This document shows positions 28,991-41,136 of a stretch of 64,000 nucleotides of DNA, piece after piece. The DNA comes from Pseudomonas sp. St316 (GTDB lineage: Bacteria > Pseudomonadota > Gammaproteobacteria > Pseudomonadales > Pseudomonadaceae). Below the pieces are notes generated by a model. That model searched no databases, was not told the origin of the DNA, and saw only the letters and a list, made by a program, of their open reading frames with translations. The translations under genes and the position numbers were made by a program. Position 1 is the stretch's first letter. Each line of letters opens with the position of its first letter. The DNA is taken from positions 558,001 through 622,000 of the forward strand of contig NZ_AP021901.1 in NCBI RefSeq assembly GCF_018325905.1, read 5' to 3'.

Positions 28991-30091
28991 ATGCAGACAC
29001 TTAAGGTCGACCTGGGCGAGCGCAGCTACCCGATTCATATTGGCGAAGGCTTGCTGGACCAGCCCGAACTGCTGGCGCCGCATATCGCCGGGCGGCAAGT
29101 GGCGATCATTTCCAATGAAACCGTCGCACCCCTGTATCTGGAACGTCTGACCCGCAGCCTGTCGGCCTTCTCGGTCATTTCCGTGGTATTGCCCGACGGC
29201 GAAGCCTTCAAGAACTGGGAAACCCTGCAACTTGTTTTCGATGGCCTGCTGACCGCACGCCATGATCGCCGCACCACGGTGCTTGCCTTGGGTGGTGGTG
29301 TGATCGGCGACATGGCCGGTTTTGCAGCCGCTTGTTATCAGCGCGGCGTCGATTTCATCCAGATTCCCACCACACTGCTGTCCCAGGTCGATTCGTCGGT
29401 GGGCGGCAAGACCGGGATCAACCATCCGCTGGGCAAGAACATGGTCGGTGCTTTCTATCAGCCCAATGTGGTGCTGATCGATACCACCACCCTCAATACC
29501 TTGCCGGCCCGCGAACTGTCTGCGGGGCTGGCGGAAGTCATCAAGTACGGGCTGATCTGCGACGAGCCGTTCCTGGGCTGGCTCGAGGAGAACGTCGACC
29601 GCCTGCGTGCACTGGATCAAGCGGCCCTGACCTACGCCATCGAACGCTCCTGCACCGCCAAGGCTGCCGTGGTGGGTGCTGATGAGCGTGAGTCGGGGGT
29701 GCGTGCCACCCTCAACCTGGGTCACACCTTTGGCCATGCCATCGAAACCCACATGGGCTATGGTGTCTGGCTGCACGGTGAAGCGGTCGCGGCCGGTACG
29801 GTCATGGCCCTGGAGATGTCTGCGCGCCTGGGCTGGATCAGCGAACAGGAGCGTGATCGCGGTATTCGTCTGTTCCAGCGCGCCGGATTGCCGGTGGTTC
29901 CGCCCGAGGAAATGAGCGAGGCGGATTTTCTTGAACACATGGCAATCGACAAAAAAGTGATCGACGGTCGTCTGCGTCTGGTGCTGCTGCGCCACATGGG
30001 CGAAGCGGTGGTGACCGACGATTATCCGAAAGAAGTTCTACAGGCCACGCTGGGAGCGGACTACCGCGCCCTGGCTCAGCTTAAAGGTTAA
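28991..30091 (+). CDS. aroB: AroB, 3-dehydroquinate synthase
   Basis: NAD- and metal-dependent cyclase converting DAHP to 3-dehydroquinate, second step of the shikimate pathway. Start ATG 28991 ([13 protein letters not shown]) gives 366 residues, the normal length; the frame extends upstream to 28949 but without family sequence. The NAD-binding [11 protein letters not shown] motif (about 104-114), the metal ligands in GHTFGHA (near 260) and the KYG segment are present. It follows aroK by 148 bases, a gap with no clear terminator, and precedes damX. Confidence 0.96.
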   Translation: MQTLKVDLGERSYPIHIGEGLLDQPELLAPHIAGRQVAIISNETVAPLYLERLTRSLSAFSVISVVLPDGEAFKNWETLQLVFDGLLTARHDRRTTVLALGGGVIGDMAGFAAACYQRGVDFIQIPTTLLSQVDSSVGGKTGINHPLGKNMVGAFYQPNVVLIDTTTLNTLPARELSAGLAEVIKYGLICDEPFLGWLEENVDRLRALDQAALTYAIERSCTAKAAVVGADERESGVRATLNLGHTFGHAIETHMGYGVWLHGEAVAAGTVMALEMSARLGWISEQERDRGIRLFQRAGLPVVPPEEMSEADFLEHMAIDKKVIDGRLRLVLLRHMGEAVVTDDYPKEVLQATLGADYRALAQLKG

Positions 30092-30100
30092 TAAGATCCG

Positions 30101-31681
30101 ATGACTAGTTTGCATGCCGACGAGGCTTTCCTCGGCCATTTCCAATTGAGTCATGACCCTTTCGCACCGCGGGTCCCGGGCTTCAAGTTCTTCCCTGCCC
30201 AGCGCAAACCGGTACTGGGCCAGTTGCATCACCTGGCGCGCTACAGCCAGTTGCTGCTGGTGGTCACCGGTCCCCAGGGCAGCGGCAAGACTTTGTTGCG
30301 CCAGGCCCTGGTGGCCAGCACCAACAAGCAGTCCGTGCAAAGCGTGGTGGTGTCGGCCCGTGGCGCCGGCGATGCTGCTGGTGTATTGCGTCAGGTGGCC
30401 CAGGCGCTGAACGTCGCGCAGGCCGAAATCGGTGCAATTCTCGATCAGATCGTGCAGTTGGCACTGACCGGGCAGGAAGTCTATCTGCTGGTGGACGATG
30501 CCGAGCAACTCGACGAGTCGGCCCTCGAGGCCCTGCTGGCCCTGGCAGCCGGTGCGCCGGAGGGTCGCCCTCATGTGTTCCTGTTTGGTGAGTCGTCGCT
30601 GATCGCCGACCTGGACCAATTGAGCCTTGAGGAAGAGCGCTTCCACGTCATCGAGCTGGCGCCCTACACCGAGGAAGAAACGCGTGAATACCTGGCCCAG
30701 CGTCTTGAGGGTGCGGGCCGGGGTATCGAACTTTTTACCGCCGATCAGATCTCTGAGATTCACGAAAGCGCCGACGGTTGGCCTGGCAACATCAACCAGG
30801 TCGCTCGCGATGCTCTGATCGAAGTCATGATTGCCAGCCGCTCAGCGGTGAAGCGTCCAAGTATGGGGTTCAACATGCCGAAGAAACACGTATTGGCAAT
30901 TTCCGCCGTCGTCGTGGTCGCGGTTGCCGCCGCCTGGCTGATGCCGGGTCGTACCAAGGCACCCGCCACGGGTGCCCCTGCCAACGAACAGGCGCAACTG
31001 CCTCTCGGCCAAGGGACGCCGCAACCCAACGGTGGTGCGCCGGCAGTGGAATTCGCCGGCAACACCCAGCCGATGCCACTGCCGTTGGTCGGCCAGTCGC
31101 AACCGGTCATGCGTGGCCCGCTGGCTGAAGCGGCCGGCGGCATCACCGAAGGCGACGATGGCGCAGCGCCACCGATCGACGACAGCAGCGACGTGCCGCC
31201 GACCGTGACCACCACCGCGCCGCCTGTGGGCGTGCCAGCCGGTCCTGCTCCGACGCCTGGTCCGGCCGCCAAACCGACCCCGGCGCCCACCCAGGTGGCC
31301 ACCGCCAAGCCTGCCCCGGTTCCGGCGCCTGCCGCCAAACCCGCGGCGCCAGCACCCGCAGCCAAGCCTGCTGCTGCCCCGGCCAAGGCCACGGGCGGTA
31401 GCTGGTACGCCGGCCAGGCACCGGGCAACTACGTGGTGCAGATCCTCGGTACCAGTTCCGAAGCCGCGGCGCAGAACTTCGTCAAGGAACAGGGCGGCGA
31501 GTACCGCTATTTCAAGAAAGTGCTCAACGGCAAGCCGTTGTATGTCATCACCTACGGCAGCTTTGCCAACCGTGATGCAGCCGTTTCCGCCATCAAGGCC
31601 TTGCCAGCGAAGGTTCAGGCTGGTAAACCTTGGCCTCGCACTGTCGCCAGCGTCCAACAGGAACTGGCAGCAACTCGCTGA
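30101..31681 (+). CDS. damX: DamX-like AAA ATPase with SPOR domain
   Basis: A 526-residue inner-membrane protein. The N-terminal AAA ATPase (about 1-245) has Walker A GPQGSGKT (57-64) and Walker B LLVDDAE (about 128-134). A membrane helix follows (about 263-283), then a long Pro/Ala/Lys-rich periplasmic linker (about 285-430) and a C-terminal SPOR domain (about 440-522) that binds septal glycan. In Enterobacteria DamX is a septal protein; here it carries an extra ATPase domain, the usual layout for pseudomonads and a likely ExeA-type relative. It ends aroK-aroB-damX, as in P. aeruginosa. Confidence 0.85.
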   Translation: MTSLHADEAFLGHFQLSHDPFAPRVPGFKFFPAQRKPVLGQLHHLARYSQLLLVVTGPQGSGKTLLRQALVASTNKQSVQSVVVSARGAGDAAGVLRQVAQALNVAQAEIGAILDQIVQLALTGQEVYLLVDDAEQLDESALEALLALAAGAPEGRPHVFLFGESSLIADLDQLSLEEERFHVIELAPYTEEETREYLAQRLEGAGRGIELFTADQISEIHESADGWPGNINQVARDALIEVMIASRSAVKRPSMGFNMPKKHVLAISAVVVVAVAAAWLMPGRTKAPATGAPANEQAQLPLGQGTPQPNGGAPAVEFAGNTQPMPLPLVGQSQPVMRGPLAEAAGGITEGDDGAAPPIDDSSDVPPTVTTTAPPVGVPAGPAPTPGPAAKPTPAPTQVATAKPAPVPAPAAKPAAPAPAAKPAAAPAKATGGSWYAGQAPGNYVVQILGTSSEAAAQNFVKEQGGEYRYFKKVLNGKPLYVITYGSFANRDAAVSAIKALPAKVQAGKPWPRTVASVQQELAATR

Positions 31682-32031
31682 AGATTCGGCGGCCTTACCC
31701 AGGCCGCCTCTCCCGGCAACCTCAAAATTTCCGCAAGGGCGGGCGACCTTTCAGGCCGCACGCCTTGTGGTGTCTGCGTCACAGTAGCGTTTGAGTCGTA
31801 GCGGTCGAACCCAAAAAAGTTTTGACTAGCACAGCATATAGCTTTAAACCTTTCACAAATGCGACATGGATTTGCGACAGTTCGTCGTCAAATTTGTGGG
31901 CCTCTGTGTCGGTGTGTACAATGACCTCCCTTTTGCCCCCGCAAAGCTGGCGTACGTTCGGCGCGGCATGCAACTGGTTGAATTGAAAAGAAATTTGCCT
32001 CGATAAGGGGCAGCCTGGTGAGAAAGTGTCT
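31682..32031. other. damX-gltB intergenic region
   Basis: A 350-base gap with no convincing gene. It holds a hairpin (GGCGGCCT / AGGCCGCC, 31689-31709) without a T run, just after damX, which may be a weak terminator or 3' stabiliser. An AT-rich stretch (about 31800-31900) contains two TGCGACA direct repeats, and the candidate gltB promoter at 31894-31922 follows. Positions 31930-32031 are a leader with no clear structure. Confidence 0.7.
31894..31922 (+). promoter_or_regulatory. Candidate sigma70 promoter of gltBD
   Basis: TTGTGG (31894-31899) and TACAAT (31917-31922) are 17 bases apart, the optimal spacing, about 110 bases before the gltB start. The -10 matches 5 of 6 consensus bases and the -35 only partly. 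Confidence 0.5.
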
Positions 32032-35000
32032 ATGAAAGCAGGTCTGTACCAACCAGATGAATTCAAGGATAACTGTGGTTTCGGCCTGATAGCCCATATG
32101 CAGGGCGAGCCCAGCCATACCCTTTTGCAAACGGCCATTGAGGCCCTGACCTGCATGACCCACCGTGGTGGGATCAACGCCGACGGCAAGACCGGCGACG
32201 GTTGTGGCTTGCTGATTCAAAAACCCGACGAGTTCCTGCGTGCCGTAGCCCAGGAAACGTTTGGCGTGACCCTGCCCAAGCAATACGCCGTGGGCATGGT
32301 GTTCTTCAACCAGGACCCGGTGAAGGCCGAGGCCGCTCGCGAGAACATGAACCGCGAGATCCTGGCCGCCGGCCTGCAACTGGTCGGCTGGCGCAAAGTG
32401 CCGATCGACACCAGTGTCCTCGGCCGCCTGGCGCTTGAGCGCCTGCCGCAGATCGAGCAGGTGTTCATCACAGGCGAAGGCCTGAGCGACCAGGACATGT
32501 CGATCAAGCTGTTCAGCTCCCGTCGTCGCTCGTCCGTGGCCAATGCCGCCGACACCGATCACTACATCTGCAGCTTTTCCCACAAGACCATTATCTACAA
32601 AGGCCTGATGATGCCGGCGGACCTCACCGCCTTCTATCCGGACCTGAGCGACGAGCGCCTGAAAACCGCGATCTGCGTGTTCCACCAGCGCTTCTCCACC
32701 AACACCCTGCCGAAATGGCCGCTGGCCCAGCCATTCCGCTTCCTCGCCCACAACGGCGAGATCAACACCATCACCGGCAACCGCAACTGGGCCGTGGCCC
32801 GTCGCACCAAGTTCGCCAACGACCTGATGCCGGATCTCGAAGAACTCGGCCCACTGGTCAACCGCGTGGGCTCGGACTCCTCGAGCATGGACAACATGCT
32901 GGAACTGATGGTGACCGGTGGTATCGACCTGTTCCGCGGCGTGCGCATGCTGGTGCCGCCGGCCTGGCAGAACGTCGAGACCATGGACCCGGACCTGCGC
33001 GCCTTCTACGAATACAACTCCATGCACATGGAACCGTGGGACGGCCCAGCCGGTATCGTCATGACCGACGGTCGCTACGCCGTGTGCCTGCTGGACCGTA
33101 ACGGTCTGCGTCCGGCGCGTTGGGTCACCACCACCAACGGGTTCATCACCCTGGCGTCGGAAATCGGCGTCTGGAACTACAAGCCCGAAGACGTCATTGC
33201 CAAGGGGCGCGTAGGCCCGGGCCAGATCTTTGCCGTGGACACCGAAACCGGCCAGATCCTCGACACCGATGCGATCGACAACCGCCTCAAGTCCCGTCAT
33301 CCATACAAGCAATGGCTGCGCAAGAATGCCCTGCGCATCCAGGCGACCATGGAAGACAACGACCATGGTTCGGCGTTCTACGACGTCGACCAGCTCAAGC
33401 AGTACATGAAGATGTACCAGGTGACGTTCGAAGAGCGTGACCAGGTGCTGCGTCCGCTGGGCGAGCAGGGCTACGAAGCGGTCGGCTCCATGGGTGACGA
33501 CACGCCGATGGCCGTGCTGTCGCAGCGCGTGCGTACGCCGTACGACTATTTCCGCCAGCAGTTCGCCCAGGTGACCAACCCACCGATCGACCCGCTGCGC
33601 GAAGCGATCGTGATGTCGCTGGAAATCTGCCTCGGTGCCGAGCGCAACATTTTCCAGGAGTCGCCAGAACACGCCTCGCGGGTGATCCTCAGCTCGCCGG
33701 TCATTTCCCCGGCCAAGTGGCGCTCGTTGACCAACCTCGACCGCCCGGGCTTTGCGCGCCAGGTCATCGACCTGAACTACGACGAAAGCGTCGGCCTGGA
33801 AGCGGCGATCCGCAACGTCGCCGATCAGGCTGAAGAAGCCGCGCGCGCCGGTCGTACCCAGATCGTGCTCAGCGACCGTCATATCGCGCCAGGCAAGCTG
33901 CCGATCCACGCCTCGCTGGCCACCGGCGCGGTGCACCATCGCCTGACTGAAAAAGGCCTGCGCTGCGACTCCAACATCCTGGTGGAAACCGCCACCGCCC
34001 GCGATCCGCATCACTTCGCGGTGCTGATCGGTTTCGGTGCCTCGGCGGTGTATCCGTTCCTGGCCTATGAAGTGCTGGGCGACCTGATCCGCACCGGTGA
34101 AGTGCTGGGCGACCTCTATGAGGTGTTCAAGAACTACCGCAAGGGCATCACCAAGGGTTTGCTCAAGATCCTGTCGAAGATGGGTATCTCGACCATCGCC
34201 TCGTACCGTGGCGCGCAACTGTTCGAGGCCATCGGCCTGTCGGAAGAAGTCTGCGAGCTGAGCTTCCGTGGCGTGCCGAGCCGCATCAAAGGTGCGCGTT
34301 TCGTCGACATCGAAGCCGAACAGAAAGCCCTGGCTGCCGAAGCCTGGAGCCCGCGCAAGCCGATCCAGCAGGGCGGTTTGCTGAAGTTCGTCCATGGCGG
34401 CGAGTACCACGCCTACAACCCGGACGTGGTCAGCACCTTGCAAGCCGCCGTGCAACAGGGCGACTACAGCAAGTTCAAGGAATACACCTCGCTGGTGGAC
34501 AACCGTCCGGTGTCGATGATTCGCGACCTGCTCAAGGTCAAGACCCTCGACACGCCGTTGGACATCAGTGAAATAGAGCCGCTGGAATCGGTGCTCAAGC
34601 GCTTCGATTCGGCCGGTATTTCCCTGGGCGCCTTGTCCCCGGAAGCCCACGAAGCCCTGGCCGAAGCCATGAACCGCCTCGGTGCGCGTTCCAACTCCGG
34701 CGAAGGCGGCGAAGACCCGGCGCGCTACGGCACCATCAAGAGTTCGAAAATCAAGCAGGTGGCGACCGGCCGCTTCGGTGTGACGCCGGAATACCTGGTC
34801 AACGCTGAAGTGCTGCAGATCAAGGTGGCCCAGGGCGCCAAGCCCGGCGAAGGCGGCCAGTTGCCCGGCGGCAAGGTCAACGGCCTGATCGCCAAGCTGC
34901 GCTACGCGGTCCCTGGCGTGACCCTGATCTCGCCGCCGCCGCACCACGACATCTACTCGATCGAAGACTTGTCGCAACTGATCTTCGACCTCAAGCAGGT

Positions 35001-36480
35001 GAACCCCAAGGCGCTGGTCTCGGTGAAACTGGTGGCGGAAGCGGGTGTTGGCACCATCGCGGCCGGCGTGGCCAAGGCGTATGCCGACCTGATCACCATT
35101 TCCGGCTACGACGGTGGCACCGGTGCCTCGCCGCTGACCTCGATCAAGTACGCTGGTGCGCCGTGGGAACTGGGCCTGGCTGAAACCCACCAGACCCTGC
35201 GCGGCAACGATTTGCGCGGCAAGGTCCGGGTGCAGACCGACGGTGGCCTGAAGACCGGCCTGGACGTGATCAAGGCCGCCATCCTCGGCGCCGAGAGCTT
35301 CGGCTTCGGCACCGCGCCGATGATCGCCCTGGGCTGCAAATACCTGCGCATCTGCCACCTGAACAACTGCGCCACCGGCGTGGCGACCCAGAACGACAAG
35401 CTGCGCAAGGACCACTACATCGGTACCGTCGACATGGTGGTGAATTTCTTCACCTACGTGGCCGAAGAGACCCGTGAGTGGCTGGCGAAGCTGGGCGTGC
35501 GTTCGCTCGAAGAGCTGATCGGCCGTACCGACTTGCTGGAAGTGCTCGAAGGCCAGACCGCCAAGCAGCATCACCTGGACCTGACCCCGTTGCTGGGCAG
35601 TGATTACATTCCGGCAGATAAGCCACAATTCTGCCAGGTCGAGCGCAACCCGCCATTCGACAAGGGTGAACTGGCCGAGAAGATGGTCGACATGGCCGCT
35701 GCGGCGATCAACGACCTGAGCGGTGCCGAGTTCAACCTGGATATCTGCAACTGCGACCGTTCCATCGGCGCACGGATCTCCGGCGAAATCGCGCGCAAGC
35801 ACGGCAACCAGGGCATGGCCAAGGCGCCGGTCACCTTCCGCTTCAAGGGCACCGCAGGCCAGAGCTTCGGCGTCTGGAACGCCGGTGGCCTGAACATGTA
35901 CCTGGAAGGTGATGCCAACGACTACGTGGGCAAGGGCATGACCGGCGGCAAGCTGGTCATCGTTCCGCCCAAGGGCAGCGTCTACAAGACCCAGGACAGT
36001 GCCATCATCGGCAACACCTGCCTCTACGGCGCCACAGGCGGCAAGCTGTTCGCCGCCGGCACCGCAGGCGAGCGTTTTGCCGTGCGTAACTCCGGGGCCC
36101 ACACTGTGGTGGAAGGTACCGGCGATCACTGCTGCGAGTACATGACCGGTGGTTTTGTCTGCGTGCTGGGCAAGACCGGTTATAACTTCGGCTCTGGCAT
36201 GACCGGCGGTTTCGCCTACGTGCTCGACCAGGACAACACCTTCGTTGACCGGGTCAACCACGAACTGGTGGAAATCCAGCGGATCAGCGGCGAGGCAATG
36301 GAAGCCTATCGCAGCCACCTGCAAAACGTGCTGAACGAGTACGTCGCGGAAACCGACAGCGAGTGGGGTCGTGAACTCGCCGAGAACCTCGATGACTACT
36401 TGCGCCGTTTCTGGCTGGTCAAGCCTAAGGCTGCCAACCTGAAATCGTTGCTTTCCAGCACTCGTGCCAACCCGCAGTGA
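32032..36480 (+). CDS. gltB: GltB, glutamate synthase (NADPH) large subunit
   Basis: Large subunit of GOGAT, which transfers the glutamine amide nitrogen to 2-oxoglutarate to make two glutamates. The product from ATG 32032 is 1482 residues. A short propeptide precedes Cys15 in NCGFGLIAH, the N-terminal nucleophile of the glutaminase domain (about 15-430). A central domain, the FMN/3Fe-4S synthase domain (about 860-1240, with GGEDPARYG, and the cluster cysteines in [12 protein letters not shown]) and a GXGXG beta-helix domain (about 1270-1460) complete it. It precedes gltD by 33 bases. Confidence 0.98.
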   Translation: MKAGLYQPDEFKDNCGFGLIAHMQGEPSHTLLQTAIEALTCMTHRGGINADGKTGDGCGLLIQKPDEFLRAVAQETFGVTLPKQYAVGMVFFNQDPVKAEAARENMNREILAAGLQLVGWRKVPIDTSVLGRLALERLPQIEQVFITGEGLSDQDMSIKLFSSRRRSSVANAADTDHYICSFSHKTIIYKGLMMPADLTAFYPDLSDERLKTAICVFHQRFSTNTLPKWPLAQPFRFLAHNGEINTITGNRNWAVARRTKFANDLMPDLEELGPLVNRVGSDSSSMDNMLELMVTGGIDLFRGVRMLVPPAWQNVETMDPDLRAFYEYNSMHMEPWDGPAGIVMTDGRYAVCLLDRNGLRPARWVTTTNGFITLASEIGVWNYKPEDVIAKGRVGPGQIFAVDTETGQILDTDAIDNRLKSRHPYKQWLRKNALRIQATMEDNDHGSAFYDVDQLKQYMKMYQVTFEERDQVLRPLGEQGYEAVGSMGDDTPMAVLSQRVRTPYDYFRQQFAQVTNPPIDPLREAIVMSLEICLGAERNIFQESPEHASRVILSSPVISPAKWRSLTNLDRPGFARQVIDLNYDESVGLEAAIRNVADQAEEAARAGRTQIVLSDRHIAPGKLPIHASLATGAVHHRLTEKGLRCDSNILVETATARDPHHFAVLIGFGASAVYPFLAYEVLGDLIRTGEVLGDLYEVFKNYRKGITKGLLKILSKMGISTIASYRGAQLFEAIGLSEEVCELSFRGVPSRIKGARFVDIEAEQKALAAEAWSPRKPIQQGGLLKFVHGGEYHAYNPDVVSTLQAAVQQGDYSKFKEYTSLVDNRPVSMIRDLLKVKTLDTPLDISEIEPLESVLKRFDSAGISLGALSPEAHEALAEAMNRLGARSNSGEGGEDPARYGTIKSSKIKQVATGRFGVTPEYLVNAEVLQIKVAQGAKPGEGGQLPGGKVNGLIAKLRYAVPGVTLISPPPHHDIYSIEDLSQLIFDLKQVNPKALVSVKLVAEAGVGTIAAGVAKAYADLITISGYDGGTGASPLTSIKYAGAPWELGLAETHQTLRGNDLRGKVRVQTDGGLKTGLDVIKAAILGAESFGFGTAPMIALGCKYLRICHLNNCATGVATQNDKLRKDHYIGTVDMVVNFFTYVAEETREWLAKLGVRSLEELIGRTDLLEVLEGQTAKQHHLDLTPLLGSDYIPADKPQFCQVERNPPFDKGELAEKMVDMAAAAINDLSGAEFNLDICNCDRSIGARISGEIARKHGNQGMAKAPVTFRFKGTAGQSFGVWNAGGLNMYLEGDANDYVGKGMTGGKLVIVPPKGSVYKTQDSAIIGNTCLYGATGGKLFAAGTAGERFAVRNSGAHTVVEGTGDHCCEYMTGGFVCVLGKTGYNFGSGMTGGFAYVLDQDNTFVDRVNHELVEIQRISGEAMEAYRSHLQNVLNEYVAETDSEWGRELAENLDDYLRRFWLVKPKAANLKSLLSSTRANPQ

Positions 36481-37932
<1,452 letters not shown>

Positions 37933-37950
37933 TCAGGCAACACAAAAGCT

Positions 37951-38064
37951 GTGGGAGTGAGCTTTGTGGGAGCAAAGCTTGCTCGCGATCCATGCGCCTC
38001 GGTGCCCAAGAGACCGCGGTGTTTTCATCGGGGGCAAGCCTTGCTCCCACAAAACTGCTCCCAC
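37951..38064. repeat. Composite nested REP element, copy B
   Basis: An outer GTGGGAGTGAGCT / GCTCCCAC pair encloses an inner pair GTGGGAGCAAAGCTTGC ... GCAAGCCTTGCTCCCAC. Read on the minus strand, both stems and the spacer segment ACACCGCGGTCTCTTG parallel copy A at 10457-10571. It lies 18 bases after gltD. Confidence 0.8.
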
Positions 38065-38121
38065 AGTAATTTTTGTGGTGGCGAAAATTGAGCCGCACCG
38101 CGACAAATTGCCCCGATAGAT

Positions 38122-38150
38122 AAAAGGCACGGCTCTTGCCGTGCCTTTTG
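38122..38150 (+). terminator. Rho-independent terminator of gltBD
   Basis: AAAAGGCACGGC and GCCGTGCCTTTT form a perfect 12-base stem around TCTT. It has T residues on both sides and could act in both directions. It precedes hemE by about 47 bases. Confidence 0.92.
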
Positions 38151-38196
38151 CCTCGCGCTCTGAGAAAATGCCCGCACTTTTTTTCCGGATGCCGAC

Positions 38197-39264
38197 ATGA
38201 CTGCCCTGAAGAACGACCGTTTCCTTCGCGCCCTGCTCAAGCAACCCGTAGACGTCACCCCGGTGTGGATGATGCGCCAGGCCGGTCGCTACCTGCCGGA
38301 ATACCGCGCCAGCCGTGCCAAGGCCGGTGACTTCATGAGCCTGTGCATGAACCCCCAGTTCGCCTGCGAAGTGACGATGCAGCCTCTGGATCGGTATCCG
38401 CAGCTGGACGCGGCCATCCTGTTCTCCGACATCCTGACCATTCCCGATGCCATGGGCCAAGGCCTGTACTTCGAGACCGGCGAAGGCCCGCGCTTCAAGA
38501 AAGTCATCAGCACCCTGGCCGACATCGAGGCCCTGCCGATTCCCGATCCGCAGAAAGACCTGGGCTACGTCATGGACGCGGTCAGCACCATTCGCCGTGA
38601 ACTCAACGGTCGTGTGCCGCTGATCGGTTTCTCTGGCAGCCCTTGGACCCTGGCCACGTACATGGTCGAAGGCGGCTCGTCGAAGGACTTCCGCAAGACC
38701 AAGGCCATGCTCTACGACAACCCGCAGGCCATGCACCTGTTGCTGGACAAGCTGGCCCAGTCGGTCACGTCCTACCTCAACGGCCAGATCCTGGCCGGTG
38801 CGCAAGCGGTGCAGATCTTCGACACCTGGGGCGGCAACCTGTCGGCGGCGGCGTACCAGGAATTCTCCCTGGCCTACATGCGCAAGATCGTCAGCGGCCT
38901 GATCCGCGAGCACGAGGGTCGTAAAGTACCGGTGATCCTGTTCACCAAGAACGGCGGCCTGTGGCTGGAAAGCATCGCCGATGCCGGCGCCGACGCCCTG
39001 GGCCTGGACTGGACCTGCGACATTGGCAACGCTCGCGAGCGTGTCGGTCACAAGGTTGCCCTGCAGGGCAACATGGACCCGACCGTGCTTTACGCCAAGC
39101 CCGAAGCCATCCGCGCAGAAGTCGGGCGCATCCTGGCCAGCTACGGCAGCGGCAGCGGCCATGTGTTCAACCTCGGCCATGGCATCACCCCGGAAGTCGA
39201 TCCGGAACACGCCGGTGCTTTCCTGCGCGCGGTGCATGAGTTGTCGGCGCCCTATCACCAGTAA
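38197..39264 (+). CDS. hemE: HemE, uroporphyrinogen decarboxylase
   Basis: Decarboxylates uroporphyrinogen III to coproporphyrinogen III in heme synthesis. The 355-residue cytoplasmic protein has both signatures: [12 protein letters not shown] (about 25-36) and the [16 protein letters not shown] segment (about 145-160), with the catalytic Asp in [11 protein letters not shown] (near 77). The start at 38197 ([10 protein letters not shown]) matches the family. It is the last gene of the conserved core before the accessory block; a strong terminator follows. Confidence 0.97.
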   Translation: MTALKNDRFLRALLKQPVDVTPVWMMRQAGRYLPEYRASRAKAGDFMSLCMNPQFACEVTMQPLDRYPQLDAAILFSDILTIPDAMGQGLYFETGEGPRFKKVISTLADIEALPIPDPQKDLGYVMDAVSTIRRELNGRVPLIGFSGSPWTLATYMVEGGSSKDFRKTKAMLYDNPQAMHLLLDKLAQSVTSYLNGQILAGAQAVQIFDTWGGNLSAAAYQEFSLAYMRKIVSGLIREHEGRKVPVILFTKNGGLWLESIADAGADALGLDWTCDIGNARERVGHKVALQGNMDPTVLYAKPEAIRAEVGRILASYGSGSGHVFNLGHGITPEVDPEHAGAFLRAVHELSAPYHQ

Positions 39265-39282
39265 TCATGCCCAGCGTTACCC

Positions 39283-39319
39283 AGCCTGTCCGGCCTCGTG
39301 CCTGGACAGGCTTTTTTTT
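39283..39319 (+). terminator. Rho-independent terminator of hemE
   Basis: AGCCTGTCC and GGACAGGCT form a perfect 9-base stem followed by TTTTTTTT, 19 bases after the hemE stop. Confidence 0.95.
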
Positions 39320-39393
39320 GCCCGGTTGTTTATTTGTTCAATATGAAATTTGTTAGTTGTTTTGTATGAAGTATCTGTTTGTGTTCGTTTGAT

Positions 39394-39443
39394 AGCTATT
39401 TCTATTCGTAAGAAGTTTCTCGAACTATGTAATAGAAATAGCT
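39394..39443 (+). promoter_or_regulatory. Long inverted repeat in the LPMO upstream region
   Basis: AGCTATTTCTATT (39394-39406) and AATAGAAATAGCT (39431-39443) are perfect 13-base inverted arms around a 24-base loop. As RNA it would be an A/U-rich hairpin without a T run; as DNA it could be a paired regulator site. No known binding protein is recognised. Confidence 0.6.
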
Positions 39444-39474
39444 TCAGAGATCATTCCTTCTGTTTTGAGAGATT

Positions 39475-39490
39475 TTTCCTACATAGGAAA
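39475..39490 (+). promoter_or_regulatory. Dyad TTTCCTA-CA-TAGGAAA overlapping the likely -35 of the LPMO promoter
   Basis: The 7-base arms are perfect. A -10-like TATAAG lies at 39503-39508, so the -35 position falls inside the dyad and no TTGACA-like box is visible. This is the pattern of an activator- or repressor-controlled promoter. Confidence 0.5.
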
Positions 39491-39605
39491 TACTCAACTT
39501 TCTATAAGGTTCGGCGCTTGTCAGGTTACGCGCTGAACGACCCGGCGCACCTTTCAAGATGGCGGTGATACGTCTTTCAATCTCGATGAGTAGTCTGGAA
39601 TTTAT

Positions 39606-41072
39606 ATGAACAACAACTTCAAGAAGAACAGTGTGTTAACGGGGTGTGCTTCGTCGTTAGTTCTGTTGTCGGCGATGATGGCTTCCCAGAGTGTGTTTGC
39701 CCACGGTTTCGTCGAAGTGCCACCTTCCCGTGCGCTGCTGTGCCAGAAAGGTATCAACAAAAACTGCGGCGGCGCGCAATACGAGCCGCACAGCACCGGC
39801 GAGACCTTCAAGGGCTTCCCGAATGGGGCCGGTGGCGGGCCGCTGCAAGGCCCTATCGACGGCAAAATCGCCAGCGGCGGCAATCCCAACTTTTCTGCTC
39901 TTGATGCGCAATCGGCTTCGCGCTGGCACCCGAGCGAAATCAGGGACCGCAACGTCACCTTTCAATGGCAATACGTCGCGGCACACCGGACCAGCAAACA
40001 CGAATACTTCATTACTCGCGAGGGTTGGAACCCGAACGAAGCGCTCAAGCGTGCCTCGTTCGACAGCACGCCGTTCTGTACGGTGGATGGCGGTCAACAG
40101 ATTCCGGTAGGCGGTACCCCGCACAACTGCGTCATTCCTGACAGTAAATCGGGTCATCACGTCATCCTGGCCGTCTGGACCGTGGGCGACACGGATAACG
40201 CGTTCTACAACCCGGTGGATGTGAACATTCTCGCCGAAGCCGCATTGCCGGGCGGCTGGTTGCCGGTAGGCAGCATTACCCCATCGACCTCGTTGCTGGC
40301 GGGTGACAAGGTCAAGGCCCGGGCGTTCTCCGCCAGCGGCGAAAATGCTGAGTACAGCGTAGAAATCAGCATCGACAACGCTGAAGAAGGCAAGCCTGAG
40401 AACTGGTCGTTCAAACTGGCCGAAGCGATCAACAACGCCCACGCCCTGATTCGTGCCGGTATCCGTGACGACGACGGCAATATCACGCCGGTCAAGGGGA
40501 CTAACAGGCTGTACGCCCAGAAAGAAAGCGATGTGACCGGTTATCAAGTGCAACTGGACATGCAAGAAGACGCCAGCGCCAGCATGGAAATTTCTTCCCT
40601 GCAGCCAGAGTACGTACTCGACAAAGGCCGGGGCAGCGTGACCTTCACTGCCCAGACGAACCGCAAGATGAACCTCGAGGCCACCCTGTTCGATGAAAAG
40701 AACAAGCAGGTCGGTGTCGTCAGCCAGACCTCGGGAGAAGGCAGCACCGGCCTGAGCCTGGACGTGCGCAGCGCCCCCGGCGCCCATACCCTGACGTTGG
40801 TGGGGACCACCGAAGACGGGCGCACCACTCGTCAGAAGACCCAGGAGGTCACCCTGACCGGCGAAGGCGCCGGCATCGAGTACGACTTCGTCTTCCCTGA
40901 AGGCATCAGCGACTACACCGCCGGCACGAAAGTGCTGCAGCCCAAGACTGACGAAGTCTTCGAGTGCAAGCCGTTCCCGGCGTCCGGCTACTGCAAGCAG
41001 TACAGCCCGACGGCGAACGCTTTTGAGCCGGGTCTCGGTGCGTCCTGGCAGAGCGCCTGGGACAAGCTGTAA
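39606..41072 (+). CDS. GbpA-like lytic polysaccharide monooxygenase / chitin-binding protein (AA10)
   Basis: A secreted copper oxidase acting on chitin or other GlcNAc polymers, 488 residues. A Sec signal (1-32, ending SVFA) exposes His33 as the N-terminal copper ligand; His127 (VAAHRTSKHEYF) is the second histidine of the brace. The AA10 domain runs about 33-210. Two middle domains (about 220-420) resemble GbpA domains 2 and 3, and the C-terminus (about 430-488, with paired Cys) resembles a CBM5/73-type chitin-binding module. It sits upstream of the T2SS operon, its probable exporter. In P. aeruginosa the related CbpD is a type II substrate. Confidence 0.93.
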   Translation: MNNNFKKNSVLTGCASSLVLLSAMMASQSVFAHGFVEVPPSRALLCQKGINKNCGGAQYEPHSTGETFKGFPNGAGGGPLQGPIDGKIASGGNPNFSALDAQSASRWHPSEIRDRNVTFQWQYVAAHRTSKHEYFITREGWNPNEALKRASFDSTPFCTVDGGQQIPVGGTPHNCVIPDSKSGHHVILAVWTVGDTDNAFYNPVDVNILAEAALPGGWLPVGSITPSTSLLAGDKVKARAFSASGENAEYSVEISIDNAEEGKPENWSFKLAEAINNAHALIRAGIRDDDGNITPVKGTNRLYAQKESDVTGYQVQLDMQEDASASMEISSLQPEYVLDKGRGSVTFTAQTNRKMNLEATLFDEKNKQVGVVSQTSGEGSTGLSLDVRSAPGAHTLTLVGTTEDGRTTRQKTQEVTLTGEGAGIEYDFVFPEGISDYTAGTKVLQPKTDEVFECKPFPASGYCKQYSPTANAFEPGLGASWQSAWDKL

Positions 41073-41084
41073 GTCCTGACAGGC

Positions 41085-41120
41085 AGGCCCCAGGCGATCC
41101 GCGCGGATTGCCTGGGGCCT
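41085..41120 (+). terminator. Long GC hairpin after the LPMO, without a T run
   Basis: AGGCCCCAGGC (41085-41095) and GCCTGGGGCCT (41110-41120) pair perfectly, and the inner GATCC/GGATT extends the stem around GCGC. There is no T tract, so it is more likely an attenuator, processing site or 3' stabiliser than a full stop. It ends 16 bases before the cytochrome b561 start. Confidence 0.6.
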
Positions 41121-41136
41121 TCAGACGAGGGGCGCA

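Larger units (their letters stand above)
39265..39605. other. AT-rich hemE-LPMO intergenic region
   Basis: A 341-base gap, strikingly AT-rich against its neighbours from about 39320 to 39510. It holds the hemE terminator, a 13-base inverted repeat (39394-39443), a 16-base dyad (39475-39490), a TATAAG -10-like box (39503-39508) and then a leader of about 90 bases. A frame of 72 codons (39350-39568) has no family likeness and no ribosome site, so I do not call it a gene. Confidence 0.75.

Noticed and set aside
31888..36324. A 1478-codon open frame on the minus strand opposite gltB
   Set aside because: It mirrors the gltB reading frame through third-position GC bias, is low in complexity (His/Gln/Val/Asp) and has no ribosome site or known family.
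39350..39568. A 72-codon frame upstream of the LPMO
   Set aside because: No ribosome site, no family likeness, and it runs through inverted repeats that look regulatory.
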